DNA of 60,103 nt from Caballeronia catudaia. GTDB taxonomy: Bacteria > Pseudomonadota > Gammaproteobacteria > Burkholderiales > Burkholderiaceae. This document shows positions 52,910 through 60,103 of the stretch, piece by piece. The translations under genes and the position numbers were made by a program. The stretch's first letter is position 1; each line of letters opens with the position of its first letter. The notes below the pieces were generated by a model. It ran no database searches. It was not told the origin of the DNA and worked only from the letters and a program-made list of their open reading frames with translations. Location: positions 1 through 60,103 of the forward strand of contig NZ_FCOF02000041.1 of the NCBI RefSeq assembly GCF_001544755.2. Reading direction: 5' to 3'.

Positions 52910-55153
52910 ATGTCCACCGCAACATCGTCTGAAAACCCCCGAACCGCGGAGCTCGCTGTCAGCGGCATGACGTGCGCGTCGTGCGTCGCGCGCGTCGAGA
53001 AAGTGCTCAAACGCGTGCCGGGCGTCGAGAGCGTCGCGGTCAATCTCGCGACCGAGAAGGCGACGGTGCACGCGAGCGCCGCCGTCACCGACGATCAGCT
53101 CGTCGCCGCCATCGCGAAAGCCGGCTACGAAGCCGCGCCGATCGTGCCGGAAGCGCCGCCTGTTGCCGCACCGCAGGCGTTCGACCGCGAATTGGCGGCC
53201 GTTCTCGCTTCTGCCGTGCTGACCCTGCCGCTGCTCGCGCCGATGCTCGGCCTGACGCTGAATCCGTGGCTTCAGCTCGCGCTCGCGAGCGTCGTGCAAT
53301 TCGGCTTCGGCGCGCGCTTTTATCTCGGCGGCTGGCGCGCGGTGCGTGCGTTCGCGGGCAACATGGATCTGCTCGTCGCGCTGGGCACGTCGGCGGCGTG
53401 GGGCTTGTCCGTCTGGCAGATGGCCGCGCACGGCGGCATGACGGAGCATCTGTTCTTCGAGGCGTCGGCGGTCGTCATCACGCTCGTGCGCTTCGGCAAA
53501 TGGCTGGAAGCGCGCGCGAAACGGCAGACCACGGACGCGATCCGCGCGCTCAACGCGCTGCGCCCGGACAAGGCGCGGGTGCGCGATCCGCAGAATCCCG
53601 CGCGCGAACGCGATGTGGCGCTCGCCGACGTGCGGATCGGCGATATCGCCATCGTGCGGCCGGGCGAGCGCGTGCCGGTCGACGGCATCGTGCGCGAGGG
53701 CCGCACGCATATCGACGAATCGCTGATCACGGGCGAAAGCTTGGCCGTAGCGAAGGAGCCGGGCGCGCGCACGACCGGTGGCTCGATCAACGGCGAAGGT
53801 GTGATCGCGATCGAAACCACGGCGATCGGCGCGGAAACGACGCTCGCGCGCATCATCCGGCTGGTCGAATCGGCGCAGGCTGAGAAGGCGCCGATCCAGC
53901 GGCTCGTCGATCGCGTGTCGGCGGTCTTCGTGCCGGCCATTCTGGCGATCGCGCTCGTCACACTCGGCGGCTGGCTGCTGCATGGCGCGGATGCCGAAAC
54001 CGCGCTGCTGAACGCGGTCGCGGTGCTCGTGATCGCGTGCCCGTGCGCGCTCGGGCTGGCCACGCCGACCGCGATCATGGCGGGCACGGGCGTCGCGGCG
54101 CGCCAGGGCATTCTGATCAAGGACGCGCAGGCGCTGGAGCAGGCGCACGCCATCAAAATCGTCGCGTTCGATAAAACCGGCACGCTGACCGTGGGGAAAC
54201 CGGGCCTCGTCGCGTTCGATGCCGCGCCGGGTCAGGATCGCGATGCGGCGCTCGCGCTCGCCGCCGCCGTGCAGCGCATGAGCGAGCATCCGTTGGCGAA
54301 GGCCGTCGTCGCGGCGGCTGACGGCGTCGCGCGTTTCGATGCGAGCGCGGCGCGCGCGGTCGCGGGGCGTGGCGTCGAGGCGAATGTCGGCGAAAAGCGC
54401 ATCGCGATCGGCAGCGCGCGCTGGCTCGCGGAACTGAAGCTCGACGTGCCGCCGACGCTCGCCGCACGCGCGCGCGAACTGGAAGCGCAGGGCAACACGA
54501 TTTCCTGGCTGATCGAACGCGACGATCACGACGCCGCCGTGCTCGCGCTCTTCGCATTCGGCGATACCGTCAAGCCCACCGCGCGCGCCGCCATCGAACG
54601 GCTCGCGGACATGGGCGTGCAAAGCGCGCTCGTCACCGGCGACAACGAGGGCAGCGCGCGGGCCGTCGCGCGCGCGCTGGGCATTCCGTCGGAACAGGTG
54701 TTCGCGCAGACCTTGCCCGACGACAAGGCGCGCGTCGTCGCCAGCCTGAAAAGCCGAGGCATCGTCGCGATGGCCGGCGACGGCATCAACGACGCCCCCG
54801 CGCTCGCCGCCGCCGATATCGGCATCGCGATGGCAAGCGGCACGGACGTCGCGATCGAAGCGGCCGGCGTCACGCTGATGCGCGGCGACCCGGCGCTCGT
54901 CGCGGACGCGATCGACATTTCACGGCGCACGTACCGCAAGATTCAGCAGAACCTGTTCTGGGCGTTCGTCTACAACCTGATCGGCATTCCGCTCGCGGCG
55001 TTCGGGCTGCTCGATCCGATGTTCGCGGGCGCGGCGATGGCGTTTTCGAGCGTGAGCGTCGTGACCAACGCGCTGCTGTTGCGGGCGTGGCGCGCTCAGG
55101 CGGGCGCGGCGGAAGACGCGCGCGCCGGCAAGCCGATCACGCGGCCTGCGTAA
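52910..55153 (+). CDS. copA: copper-translocating P1B-type ATPase
   Basis: The 747-residue ATPase has one N-terminal heavy-metal-binding domain with CASC at residues 22-25 (GMTCASCVARVEKVL). It has the transmembrane CPC motif (Cys377, Cys379) in VIACPCALGLATP, the phosphorylation motif DKTGT with Asp421, GDGINDAPALAAADIGIAM and the characteristic HP motif in SEHPLAKAV. These mark it as a Cu+ exporter. GGAG lies seven bases before ATG 52910. The gene is behind a CueR-type promoter, but no cueR gene is found in the window. Its last 58 bp overlap the convergent thioesterase gene. Confidence 0.96.
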   Translation: MSTATSSENPRTAELAVSGMTCASCVARVEKVLKRVPGVESVAVNLATEKATVHASAAVTDDQLVAAIAKAGYEAAPIVPEAPPVAAPQAFDRELAAVLASAVLTLPLLAPMLGLTLNPWLQLALASVVQFGFGARFYLGGWRAVRAFAGNMDLLVALGTSAAWGLSVWQMAAHGGMTEHLFFEASAVVITLVRFGKWLEARAKRQTTDAIRALNALRPDKARVRDPQNPARERDVALADVRIGDIAIVRPGERVPVDGIVREGRTHIDESLITGESLAVAKEPGARTTGGSINGEGVIAIETTAIGAETTLARIIRLVESAQAEKAPIQRLVDRVSAVFVPAILAIALVTLGGWLLHGADAETALLNAVAVLVIACPCALGLATPTAIMAGTGVAARQGILIKDAQALEQAHAIKIVAFDKTGTLTVGKPGLVAFDAAPGQDRDAALALAAAVQRMSEHPLAKAVVAAADGVARFDASAARAVAGRGVEANVGEKRIAIGSARWLAELKLDVPPTLAARARELEAQGNTISWLIERDDHDAAVLALFAFGDTVKPTARAAIERLADMGVQSALVTGDNEGSARAVARALGIPSEQVFAQTLPDDKARVVASLKSRGIVAMAGDGINDAPALAAADIGIAMASGTDVAIEAAGVTLMRGDPALVADAIDISRRTYRKIQQNLFWAFVYNLIGIPLAAFGLLDPMFAGAAMAFSSVSVVTNALLLRAWRAQAGAAEDARAGKPITRPA

Positions 55154-55575
55154 CGCGCGTCCTTCGCGGCGACGGACGGCTCGGCGGCGATGCGCGCGGC
55201 GATGTCTTCATCGAACGATGCGGACTTCGGCGCGCCGCTCGAATCGATGTGCATCATCATCTGCTCGCACGCCGAAACCGGCTCGTGCGCGTCGCCCTCG
55301 AACATTTCCAGGTAGAGATGGACGCGCTTTTTGTCATGCGCGATCACGCTCGTCTCGACGCGCACCGCCGCGCCTTCCTTGATCTCGCGCAGATAGCTGA
55401 TGTGCGCTTCGAGCGTGTAGAGCGTGCGTTGCCGCGCGCTTCGGCCAGCCTCGTCGAGACCGATGCGGTCCATGAACGCATCGGTCGTGAGGCTGTAGAT
55501 CAGCATGTAGAACGCGTCGCGCAGATGGCCGTTGTAGTCGACCCATTCGGGTTTGACCGTGTCGCGATAGATCAT
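55096..55575 (-). CDS. cdhB: betainyl-CoA thioesterase (4-hydroxybenzoyl-CoA thioesterase-like hotdog fold)
   Basis: The 159-residue hotdog-fold protein has the acyl-CoA thioesterase pattern VKPEWVDYNGHLRDAFYMLIYSLTTDAFM (Asp/His catalytic block), LYTLEAHISYLREIKEGAAVRVETSVI and HLYLEMFEG. In the carnitine pathway of Pseudomonas the order is caiX-cdhC-cdhA-cdhB, identical here. CdhB releases glycine betaine from betainyl-CoA. It starts 3 bp after the cdhA stop. Its 3' end overlaps copA by 58 bp in opposite direction. Confidence 0.87.
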   Translation of the reverse strand: MIYRDTVKPEWVDYNGHLRDAFYMLIYSLTTDAFMDRIGLDEAGRSARQRTLYTLEAHISYLREIKEGAAVRVETSVIAHDKKRVHLYLEMFEGDAHEPVSACEQMMMHIDSSGAPKSASFDEDIAARIAAEPSVAAKDARYAGRVIGLPARASSAAPA

Positions 55576-55578
55576 TTT

Positions 55579-56526
55579 TTAATCCTCGATGCCGTGCCGC
55601 GCCTTCGCCTGCGCGATCGCTTCGATCACGCTCGCGATGCAGTCGTCGCGATAACGCTCCAGCGCCTTGATGCTGCGCCCGTTCGTCTGCCGCGACGTGC
55701 CGTCCACTACGCGGTCGATCAGCCCGTCGGTCAGCTTTGGCGCGACGAGCTTCGTCCACGGCAATTCGAGCGCGGGGCCGAATTGCTGCATGAAGTGTCG
55801 CATGCCCGCCTCGCCGCCCGCCAGCGTGTACGTGAGGAAGCTGCCCATGAACGACCAGCGGATGCCTGCGCCGTAGCGGATCGCGTCGTCGATTTCGCCG
55901 GTCGTCGCGACCCCGTCGTTCACGAGATGCAGCGCCTCGCGCCACAGCGCTTCGAGCAGCCGGTCCGCGACGAAGCCCGGCACTTCCTTCCTGACGCGCA
56001 ACGGCCGCATGCCGATGGACGCATAGAAGCCGATGGCGGCATCGATCGCTTCGCCGGAAGTCTGCTCACCGCCGAGCACTTCGACGAGCGGCAGCAGATA
56101 CACCGGATTGAACGGATGGCCGACGACGCAGCGTTGAGGATTCACGGCGCGCGCGTAGAAATCGCTCGGCAGGAGACCCGATGTCGACGATGCGATGATC
56201 GCATCCGGTTTTGCCGCGCGGCTCACGCGCTCGTGCAGCGCGAGCTTCAGTTCCTCGCGTTCGGGCGCGCTTTCCTGGATGAAATCCGCATCGGCGACGC
56301 ATGCTTCGACGCTCGCGACGACGCGCAATCTGTCCTGCGATGCGCCCTTCGCCAGCCCGACGCGTTCGAGCGCGGGCCACGCATTCGCGACGTTCGCGCG
56401 CAGTTGCGCCTCGGCGCCGGGCGCGGGGTCCCACGCGGTGACGTCGAGACCTGCTCCGAGCGCGCGCGCTACCCAGCCGCTGCCGATCACACCCGCGCCG
56501 AGCGCGGCGAATTGCTTGACTTGCAT
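55579..56526 (-). CDS. cdhA: L-carnitine dehydrogenase (3-hydroxyacyl-CoA dehydrogenase family)
   Basis: The 315-residue protein starts at ATG 56526 (MQVKQFAALGAGVIGSGWVARALG, NAD motif at 9-16), with AAAGGA ten bases upstream. IIASSTSGLLPSDFYARAV and CVVGHPFNPVYLLPLVEVLGG (catalytic His) and the C-terminal FVADRLLEALWREALHLV match the L-carnitine dehydrogenase subgroup. It oxidises L-carnitine to 3-dehydrocarnitine. Gene order with caiX, cdhC and cdhB supports it over a general hydroxyacyl-CoA dehydrogenase. Confidence 0.9.
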   Translation of the reverse strand: MQVKQFAALGAGVIGSGWVARALGAGLDVTAWDPAPGAEAQLRANVANAWPALERVGLAKGASQDRLRVVASVEACVADADFIQESAPEREELKLALHERVSRAAKPDAIIASSTSGLLPSDFYARAVNPQRCVVGHPFNPVYLLPLVEVLGGEQTSGEAIDAAIGFYASIGMRPLRVRKEVPGFVADRLLEALWREALHLVNDGVATTGEIDDAIRYGAGIRWSFMGSFLTYTLAGGEAGMRHFMQQFGPALELPWTKLVAPKLTDGLIDRVVDGTSRQTNGRSIKALERYRDDCIASVIEAIAQAKARHGIED

Positions 56527-56546
56527 GTTGGCGATGTCCTTTGAGT

Positions 56547-57476
56547 TCAGGCGAGTTGTTCGAGCTTGCGTTTTTCGAGCGGACGTTCGCCGCGCGGCGG
56601 CAGGCCGAGCTTTCTGCGTCCTTCGGCGGGCGTGAGCACGCGTGCCCCCAGGCGTTCGATGATTTCCACGGCGCGCTGCACGAGCGAGCCGTTGGTCGCG
56701 TGCACACCGCGATCGAGCCACAGGTTGTCTTCCAGGCCGACGCGCACGTGGCCGCCGAGCAGCATGGCTTGCGCGACCATCGGCATTTGCATGCGGCCGA
56801 TGCCGAAGCCGGCCCAGTGCGCGCCCGGCGGCAGGTTGTCGACCATGGCTTTCATCGTGCCGGTGTCGGGCGGCGCGCCCCACGGAATGCCCATGCAGAG
56901 CTGGAAGAGCGGCGGGTTATCGAGCAGGCCTTCTTTCAGCAGTTGGTTGGCGAACCACAGATGGCCGGTGTCGAAGATTTCCAGTTCCGGCTTCACGCCG
57001 AGTTCCTGGATGCGTTTGGCGCCGGCTCTCAGCTGGGCCGGGGTCGAGACGTAGATGGTGTCGCCATCGCCGAAGTTGAGCGTGCCGCAATCGAGCGTGC
57101 AGATTTCGGGCAGCAACTCTTCGACGTGGGCAAGGCGCGTCAGGCCGCCGACGAGGTCGGTGCCTTTGCCGAAGCGCATCGGGTCTTCGCCCGGGCCGAT
57201 TTCCAGGTCGCCGCCCATGCCTGCGGTGAGATTGATGATGACGTCGGTGTTCGATGACCGGATGCGGTCGACCACTTCCCGGTATAGCGCGGGGTCGCGG
57301 CTGCCTCTGCCCGTCTTTGGATCGCGAACGTGGCAGTGCGCGACGGTTGCGCCCGCGCGGGCCGCTTCTATCGCTGCTTCTGCTATCTGCTTTGGTGTCA
57401 CCGGGACTGCGGGATGCCTTGCCGTGGTGTCGCCGGCGCCGGTGACGGCGCATGTCAAGATCACTTCGTAGTTCAT
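56547..57476 (-). CDS. cdhC: 3-dehydrocarnitine:acetyl-CoA cleavage enzyme (BKACE family)
   Basis: The 309-residue protein starts at ATG 57476 (MNYEVILTCAVTGAGDTT) with AAAGGAAG nine bases upstream. BKACE/DUF849 features are VAHCHVRDPKTGRGSRD (zinc-ligand His), VIINLTAGMGGDLE, PELEIFDTGHLWFANQL, HVRVGLEDNLWLDRGV and the C-terminal LGLPPRGERPLEKR. CdhC converts 3-dehydrocarnitine and acetyl-CoA to betainyl-CoA and acetoacetate. Its first third is unusually rich in ATA, AGG, CTA and CCA codons, next to repeat copy B. Confidence 0.9.
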   Translation of the reverse strand: MNYEVILTCAVTGAGDTTARHPAVPVTPKQIAEAAIEAARAGATVAHCHVRDPKTGRGSRDPALYREVVDRIRSSNTDVIINLTAGMGGDLEIGPGEDPMRFGKGTDLVGGLTRLAHVEELLPEICTLDCGTLNFGDGDTIYVSTPAQLRAGAKRIQELGVKPELEIFDTGHLWFANQLLKEGLLDNPPLFQLCMGIPWGAPPDTGTMKAMVDNLPPGAHWAGFGIGRMQMPMVAQAMLLGGHVRVGLEDNLWLDRGVHATNGSLVQRAVEIIERLGARVLTPAEGRRKLGLPPRGERPLEKRKLEQLA

Positions 57477-57535
57477 GATTTCTTGCTTCCTTTTACTGTT
57501 AGGGTTCCTTCTTTTTTTTGAAATCCTGAATTCGT

Positions 57536-58160
57536 GTCGGTCTATTGGCGTTGCCCCTCCCCGGGGCGGGGGTAACTTTCTTTGCTGCTGCAAAGAAAGT
57601 CACCAAAGAAAGCAGCTTTCCCCAGCCTAAGCACTTCATGCCGGCCGCGGCACAGAACTATCTTCGTGGTCCGGCAGTAGCGAGTGCCCCCACAAAACTC
57701 ACCGGGCTTGGATCGCGCACGGTCTGACTCGTCGCACCACATAACTTGCTGGTTCAGCATCTAATAGCTCCAGCCCGCTTCGCGGCCGACGGGTTAAGCG
57801 GGTATGCGTGCACTTCTTTACTAACGTCTCTATCTCACAGCAGGTTTCCCTTGCAGACCCAACGGCAGCGCGTAGCGCTGTGCCGGAACTCTTTCGTGCT
57901 GAACCAGCTCGCTTAACGTTATCGGGCGGCGGACCGTGCGCGGTCCACGCCCGATTGGACCTACGAGAACACTCGCTACTCTGGGGGCCATTCAGCCAAT
58001 CGCCTGTGCCGCGGCCGGCATGAAGCACTTTGGATGGGGAGAGTTGCTTTCTTTGCCTACTTTCTTTGCGTCGACCAGAGTTGGCGCTTTAGCATTTACT
58101 CTGGTCCCGAGCAAAGAAAGTAGGTGCCGCCCCGCACAGGGGCAACGCTAATAAACCAAC
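57536..58160. repeat. dispersed repeat, copy B (two units head to head), inside the carnitine operon
   Basis: The 625-bp element is bounded by GCGTTGCCCC (57548-57557) and its exact reverse complement GGGGCAACGC (58139-58148), and similarity continues about 12 bp outward on each side (GTYGGTYTATT-type). Left unit: short hairpin ACTTTCTTTGC (57575-57585)/GCAAAGAAAGT (57590-57600), then GATCGCGCACGGTCTG (about 57711-57726). Right unit, inverted: CCAACGGCAGCGCGTAGCG (about 57861-57879), then a long hairpin ACTTTCTTTGC (58059-58069)/GCAAAGAAAGT (58111-58121) with inner GACCAGAGT/ACTCTGGTC. The right unit, reversed, aligns closely with copy A at 17613. No coding frame in it is credible. Confidence 0.9.
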
Positions 58161-58187
58161 GCGAAAACGGGATCCGGCGAAGAAAAA

Positions 58188-59150
58188 TCAGAGCCCGAGA
58201 TACTGCCTCACCGCCGGCAGGCCGTCCCTCCCATCCACAGTCTTGACCCCGGCAAGCCAGGCATCCAACACCTGCGGGTTCTGCTTCAGATAAGCCTTGG
58301 CCGCTTCCTGGGGCCGCTCCTTATTCATGACAGGTTGCATCAACCGATTCTCGAGATCGGTCGTAAACCGAAGGTTAGAAACAAACTTCCCCGCATTCGG
58401 ACAGCGCGTCAGAAAATCCGTATTCGTCAACGTATAAACCCGCGCCTCGCCATAGTTCGGCCCAAACACCTCATCACCGCCGGCAAGGTAATTGATCTTC
58501 ATCTGAATGTTCATCGGATGCGGCTCCCAGCCCAAAAACACCACAGGCTTCTTCTCACGCACCGCGCGCCCGACCGTCACCAGCATCCCCGCCTCGCTCG
58601 ATTCAACGAGCTTGAATCCACCAAGCCCGAACTGATTCGTGTCAATCATCTTCTGGATCTTCGCATTCGCACTGCTGCCAGGCTCGATGCCGTAAATCGT
58701 GCCGCCCAGCTCATCGCGATGTTTCGCAATGTCCGCAAACGTCTTGATGCCCGCGTCATAGGCATAACTCGGCACGGCAAGCGTCGCCTTCGCGCCGGAA
58801 AGATTCGGCGGTTCCAGTTTCTGAATGCTCTTCTGTTCGAGGAACGGCTCGACCGCCTTCTGCTGCACCGGCCACCAATAACCGAGCGATATATCGATCT
58901 GCTTGCTCTTCAAGCCCGCCAGCGATATAGGCACCGACGCCACCGTCGTCCGCGGCGCATAACCCAGCCCCTCGAAAACGACCGACGCAAGCGCCGTCGT
59001 CGTTGTGATATCGGTCCAGCCGATATCGACGAAGCGCACCGTGCGGCAGCTCGCGTCCTCCGCGCCCTGCGCATGCGCGGTCTGCGTGGCGGCAAGCGCG
59101 GCTGCGCAGGCGCCGGCAACAAGCAGGTTCGAAATAAGGCGATGTCTCAT
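58188..59150 (-). CDS. caiX: carnitine/betaine-type quaternary amine-binding protein (OpuAC family)
   Basis: The 320-residue protein has a signal peptide ending near residue 27 (QTAHA) and an OpuAC/ChoX-type binding fold with aromatic-box candidates in VDIGWTDITTTTALASVV, ISLGYWWPVQQKAVEPF and VVFLGWEPHPMNIQMKINYL. Quaternary-amine-binding proteins of this group include the Pseudomonas CaiX. It is the first gene of the leftward caiX-cdhCAB operon, so carnitine is the probable ligand, although choline or betaine cannot be excluded. It is separated from cdhC by repeat copy B. Confidence 0.88.
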   Translation of the reverse strand: MRHRLISNLLVAGACAAALAATQTAHAQGAEDASCRTVRFVDIGWTDITTTTALASVVFEGLGYAPRTTVASVPISLAGLKSKQIDISLGYWWPVQQKAVEPFLEQKSIQKLEPPNLSGAKATLAVPSYAYDAGIKTFADIAKHRDELGGTIYGIEPGSSANAKIQKMIDTNQFGLGGFKLVESSEAGMLVTVGRAVREKKPVVFLGWEPHPMNIQMKINYLAGGDEVFGPNYGEARVYTLTNTDFLTRCPNAGKFVSNLRFTTDLENRLMQPVMNKERPQEAAKAYLKQNPQVLDAWLAGVKTVDGRDGLPAVRQYLGL

Positions 59151-59627
59151 GGCGTGGCTTCCGTTGAATGTTGAATCGATGCGCCGGTTCGATTGCTGGC
59201 GTGATGAGAAAGTACCGCCGCATAAAAGCGTCCGAACGTCCGCTTGCGACCGCGACTTGACTGCCTGCGACCTGCCCTTCCTCTCGCGTTAAGTTTGCGC
59301 ATCACCTTTCACAAACATTTCGTGCGCACTTTCGATAGTGTTAATGCCGAATTGAAATCATCGGCCCGGGAAGCGGGGTATTTCTTGCCGCTTTGCGCAA
59401 TCCAGATCATATTTAGCCGCATTTGCGCAAGACCGACTTTTGCCGAAACGCTGCGGACTTTGTGGTAGTCCGCACGTTACGAGCGTTTCTCTCCGGTTAA
59501 TCTGATCGAAAGGGATACGCTCGTCTCCGGCACCGGCGCGCGCACAGGAAACAGCAAGATTTCCTGCAGTCGTCGTCGCACAGGCTGCCATTTAAAAACA
59601 CCGCAAATACAAAGGGTTATCCGAGAC
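59151..59627. promoter_or_regulatory. divergent control region between caiX and the acyl-CoA synthetase gene
   Basis: This 477-bp gap must hold the promoters of both genes. It contains TGCGGACT (59452-59459) and AGTCCGCA (59467-59474), a perfect 8-bp inverted repeat with a 7-nt loop. The central part (about 59285-59445) is less GC-rich than the genes. No regulator-family site can be assigned, and no regulator gene is nearby. No coding frame is credible. Confidence 0.55.
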
Positions 59628-60103
59628 ATGGACCGTCAGGACGCCATCCGTGAACGCTCGCGCTTTTATAAACGCGAAGCGCTCTTTCAGCCTTCCGCCG
59701 AACAAGTCTCGACCTCGCGCATGACCGTCTTCACCCAGGCGTTCGAAAAAGCGAGCGGCGAGCGTTTCATCAATTATTCACAATTGCACGCTTTTTCGGC
59801 GCGTGAATACCGGCAATTCTGGAAATGTTTTCTCGGATCGCTTTCCGATCTCGAATGGTCGGGTTCCAGTGAGCCTGTCTGCATTGGCGACCAATGCGAA
59901 ACAGCGCGGTTTTTCCCCAACGTCGAATTGAATTACGCCGAAAATCTGCTCGGCAAACGCATTGCCCCCGATGACGCCCCCGCGCTCACTTCGTGCTACG
60001 CGGACGGCCGCCGCATCGCTTATACACGCGGCGAGCTGCGCGAGCGCGTCGTGCGCCTCGCGCAAACACTCTCCGAACTCGGGTTGAAGTCCGGCGACCG
60101 CGT
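59628..60103 (+). CDS. acetoacetyl-CoA synthetase-like acyl-CoA ligase, N-terminal part (runs off the window)
   Basis: The frame from ATG 59628 stays open for 158 codons to the right edge. It reads MDRQDAIRERSRFYKREALF at the start, and later FFPNVELNYAENLL, the N-terminal signature of acetoacetyl-CoA synthetases and related AMP-forming ligases, followed by LTSCYADGRRIAYTRGELRERVVRLA. The AMP-binding core is beyond the window, so specificity is open. Acetoacetate activation would make sense because CdhC, encoded divergently, releases acetoacetate. Alternatives are a propionyl- or carnitine-specific ligase. Confidence 0.75.
   Translation, partial: MDRQDAIRERSRFYKREALFQPSAEQVSTSRMTVFTQAFEKASGERFINYSQLHAFSAREYRQFWKCFLGSLSDLEWSGSSEPVCIGDQCETARFFPNVELNYAENLLGKRIAPDDAPALTSCYADGRRIAYTRGELRERVVRLAQTLSELGLKSGDR

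Overview
The window looks like chromosomal sequence from a Burkholderia sensu lato betaproteobacterium, with Caballeronia or Paraburkholderia most likely. Evidence is the high GC content, dense GC-biased codon use, and typical neighbourhoods of that group: prpC-prpD-acnA, a MocR regulator beside a DUF2917 gene, a caiX-cdhCAB carnitine operon, an RbsABC-type sugar operon and many solitary solute-binding proteins. It is almost entirely metabolic and regulatory housekeeping or catabolic DNA. I see no rRNA, tRNA, CRISPR array, prophage or transposase.

Layout. 1-5.0 kb: the tail of 2-methylcitrate synthase, a small secreted MliC-like protein, PrpD and AcnA, ended by a clear terminator. 5.0-8.3 kb: DUF2917 protein, MocR regulator, an NAD-binding dehydrogenase. 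8.3-12.6 kb: an exported molybdopterin oxidoreductase with a membrane cytochrome b and a divergent two-component system. 12.6-15.5 kb: a cNMP-binding/thioredoxin-reductase-like fusion coupled to a DedA-rhodanese fusion. 15.8-21.5 kb: a complete tetronate (L-threonate/D-erythronate) operon read leftwards, gntR-ltnD-otnK-otnC-[repeat]-otnI-denD. 21.5-24.6 kb: thioredoxin-like protein, two-gene chromate transporter, ketopantoate reductase-like protein, GIY-YIG-like protein; then gnd. 26.1-32.9 kb: a leftward sugar operon (LacI, ABC ATPase, permease, binding protein, TIM-barrel isomerase, Gfo/Idh/MocA dehydrogenase) under a palindromic operator. 33-38 kb: YciI protein, thiolase, SDR and MarR regulator with paired operators, a solitary LivK-type binding protein and two small proteins. 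38.4-40.6 kb: TctDE-like two-component system. 40.7-43.8 kb: LysR regulator divergent from an aminotransferase and a polar amino acid binding protein. 43.8-52.8 kb: solitary MazF-like protein, DHA2 efflux pump, DUF29, a giant DUF748/AsmA-like protein, DUF1254 lipoprotein, PaiB-like protein. 52.8-55.2 kb: copA behind a textbook CueR-type promoter. 55.1-60.1 kb: the carnitine operon caiX-[repeat]-cdhC-cdhA-cdhB, and the start of a divergent acetoacetyl-CoA synthetase-like gene that would recover the acetoacetate made by CdhC.

The most unusual structure is a repeat family with no evident coding role. One copy (17613-17927) is a single unit. The other (57536-58160) is two units head to head with 10-bp perfect terminal inverted repeats. 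Each unit carries a nested hairpin built on ACTTTCTTTGC/GCAAAGAAAGT. Both copies sit in the gap between consecutive genes of a catabolic operon, 34-59 bp upstream of the next start codon. Family assignments come from reading the translations; no database search was possible.
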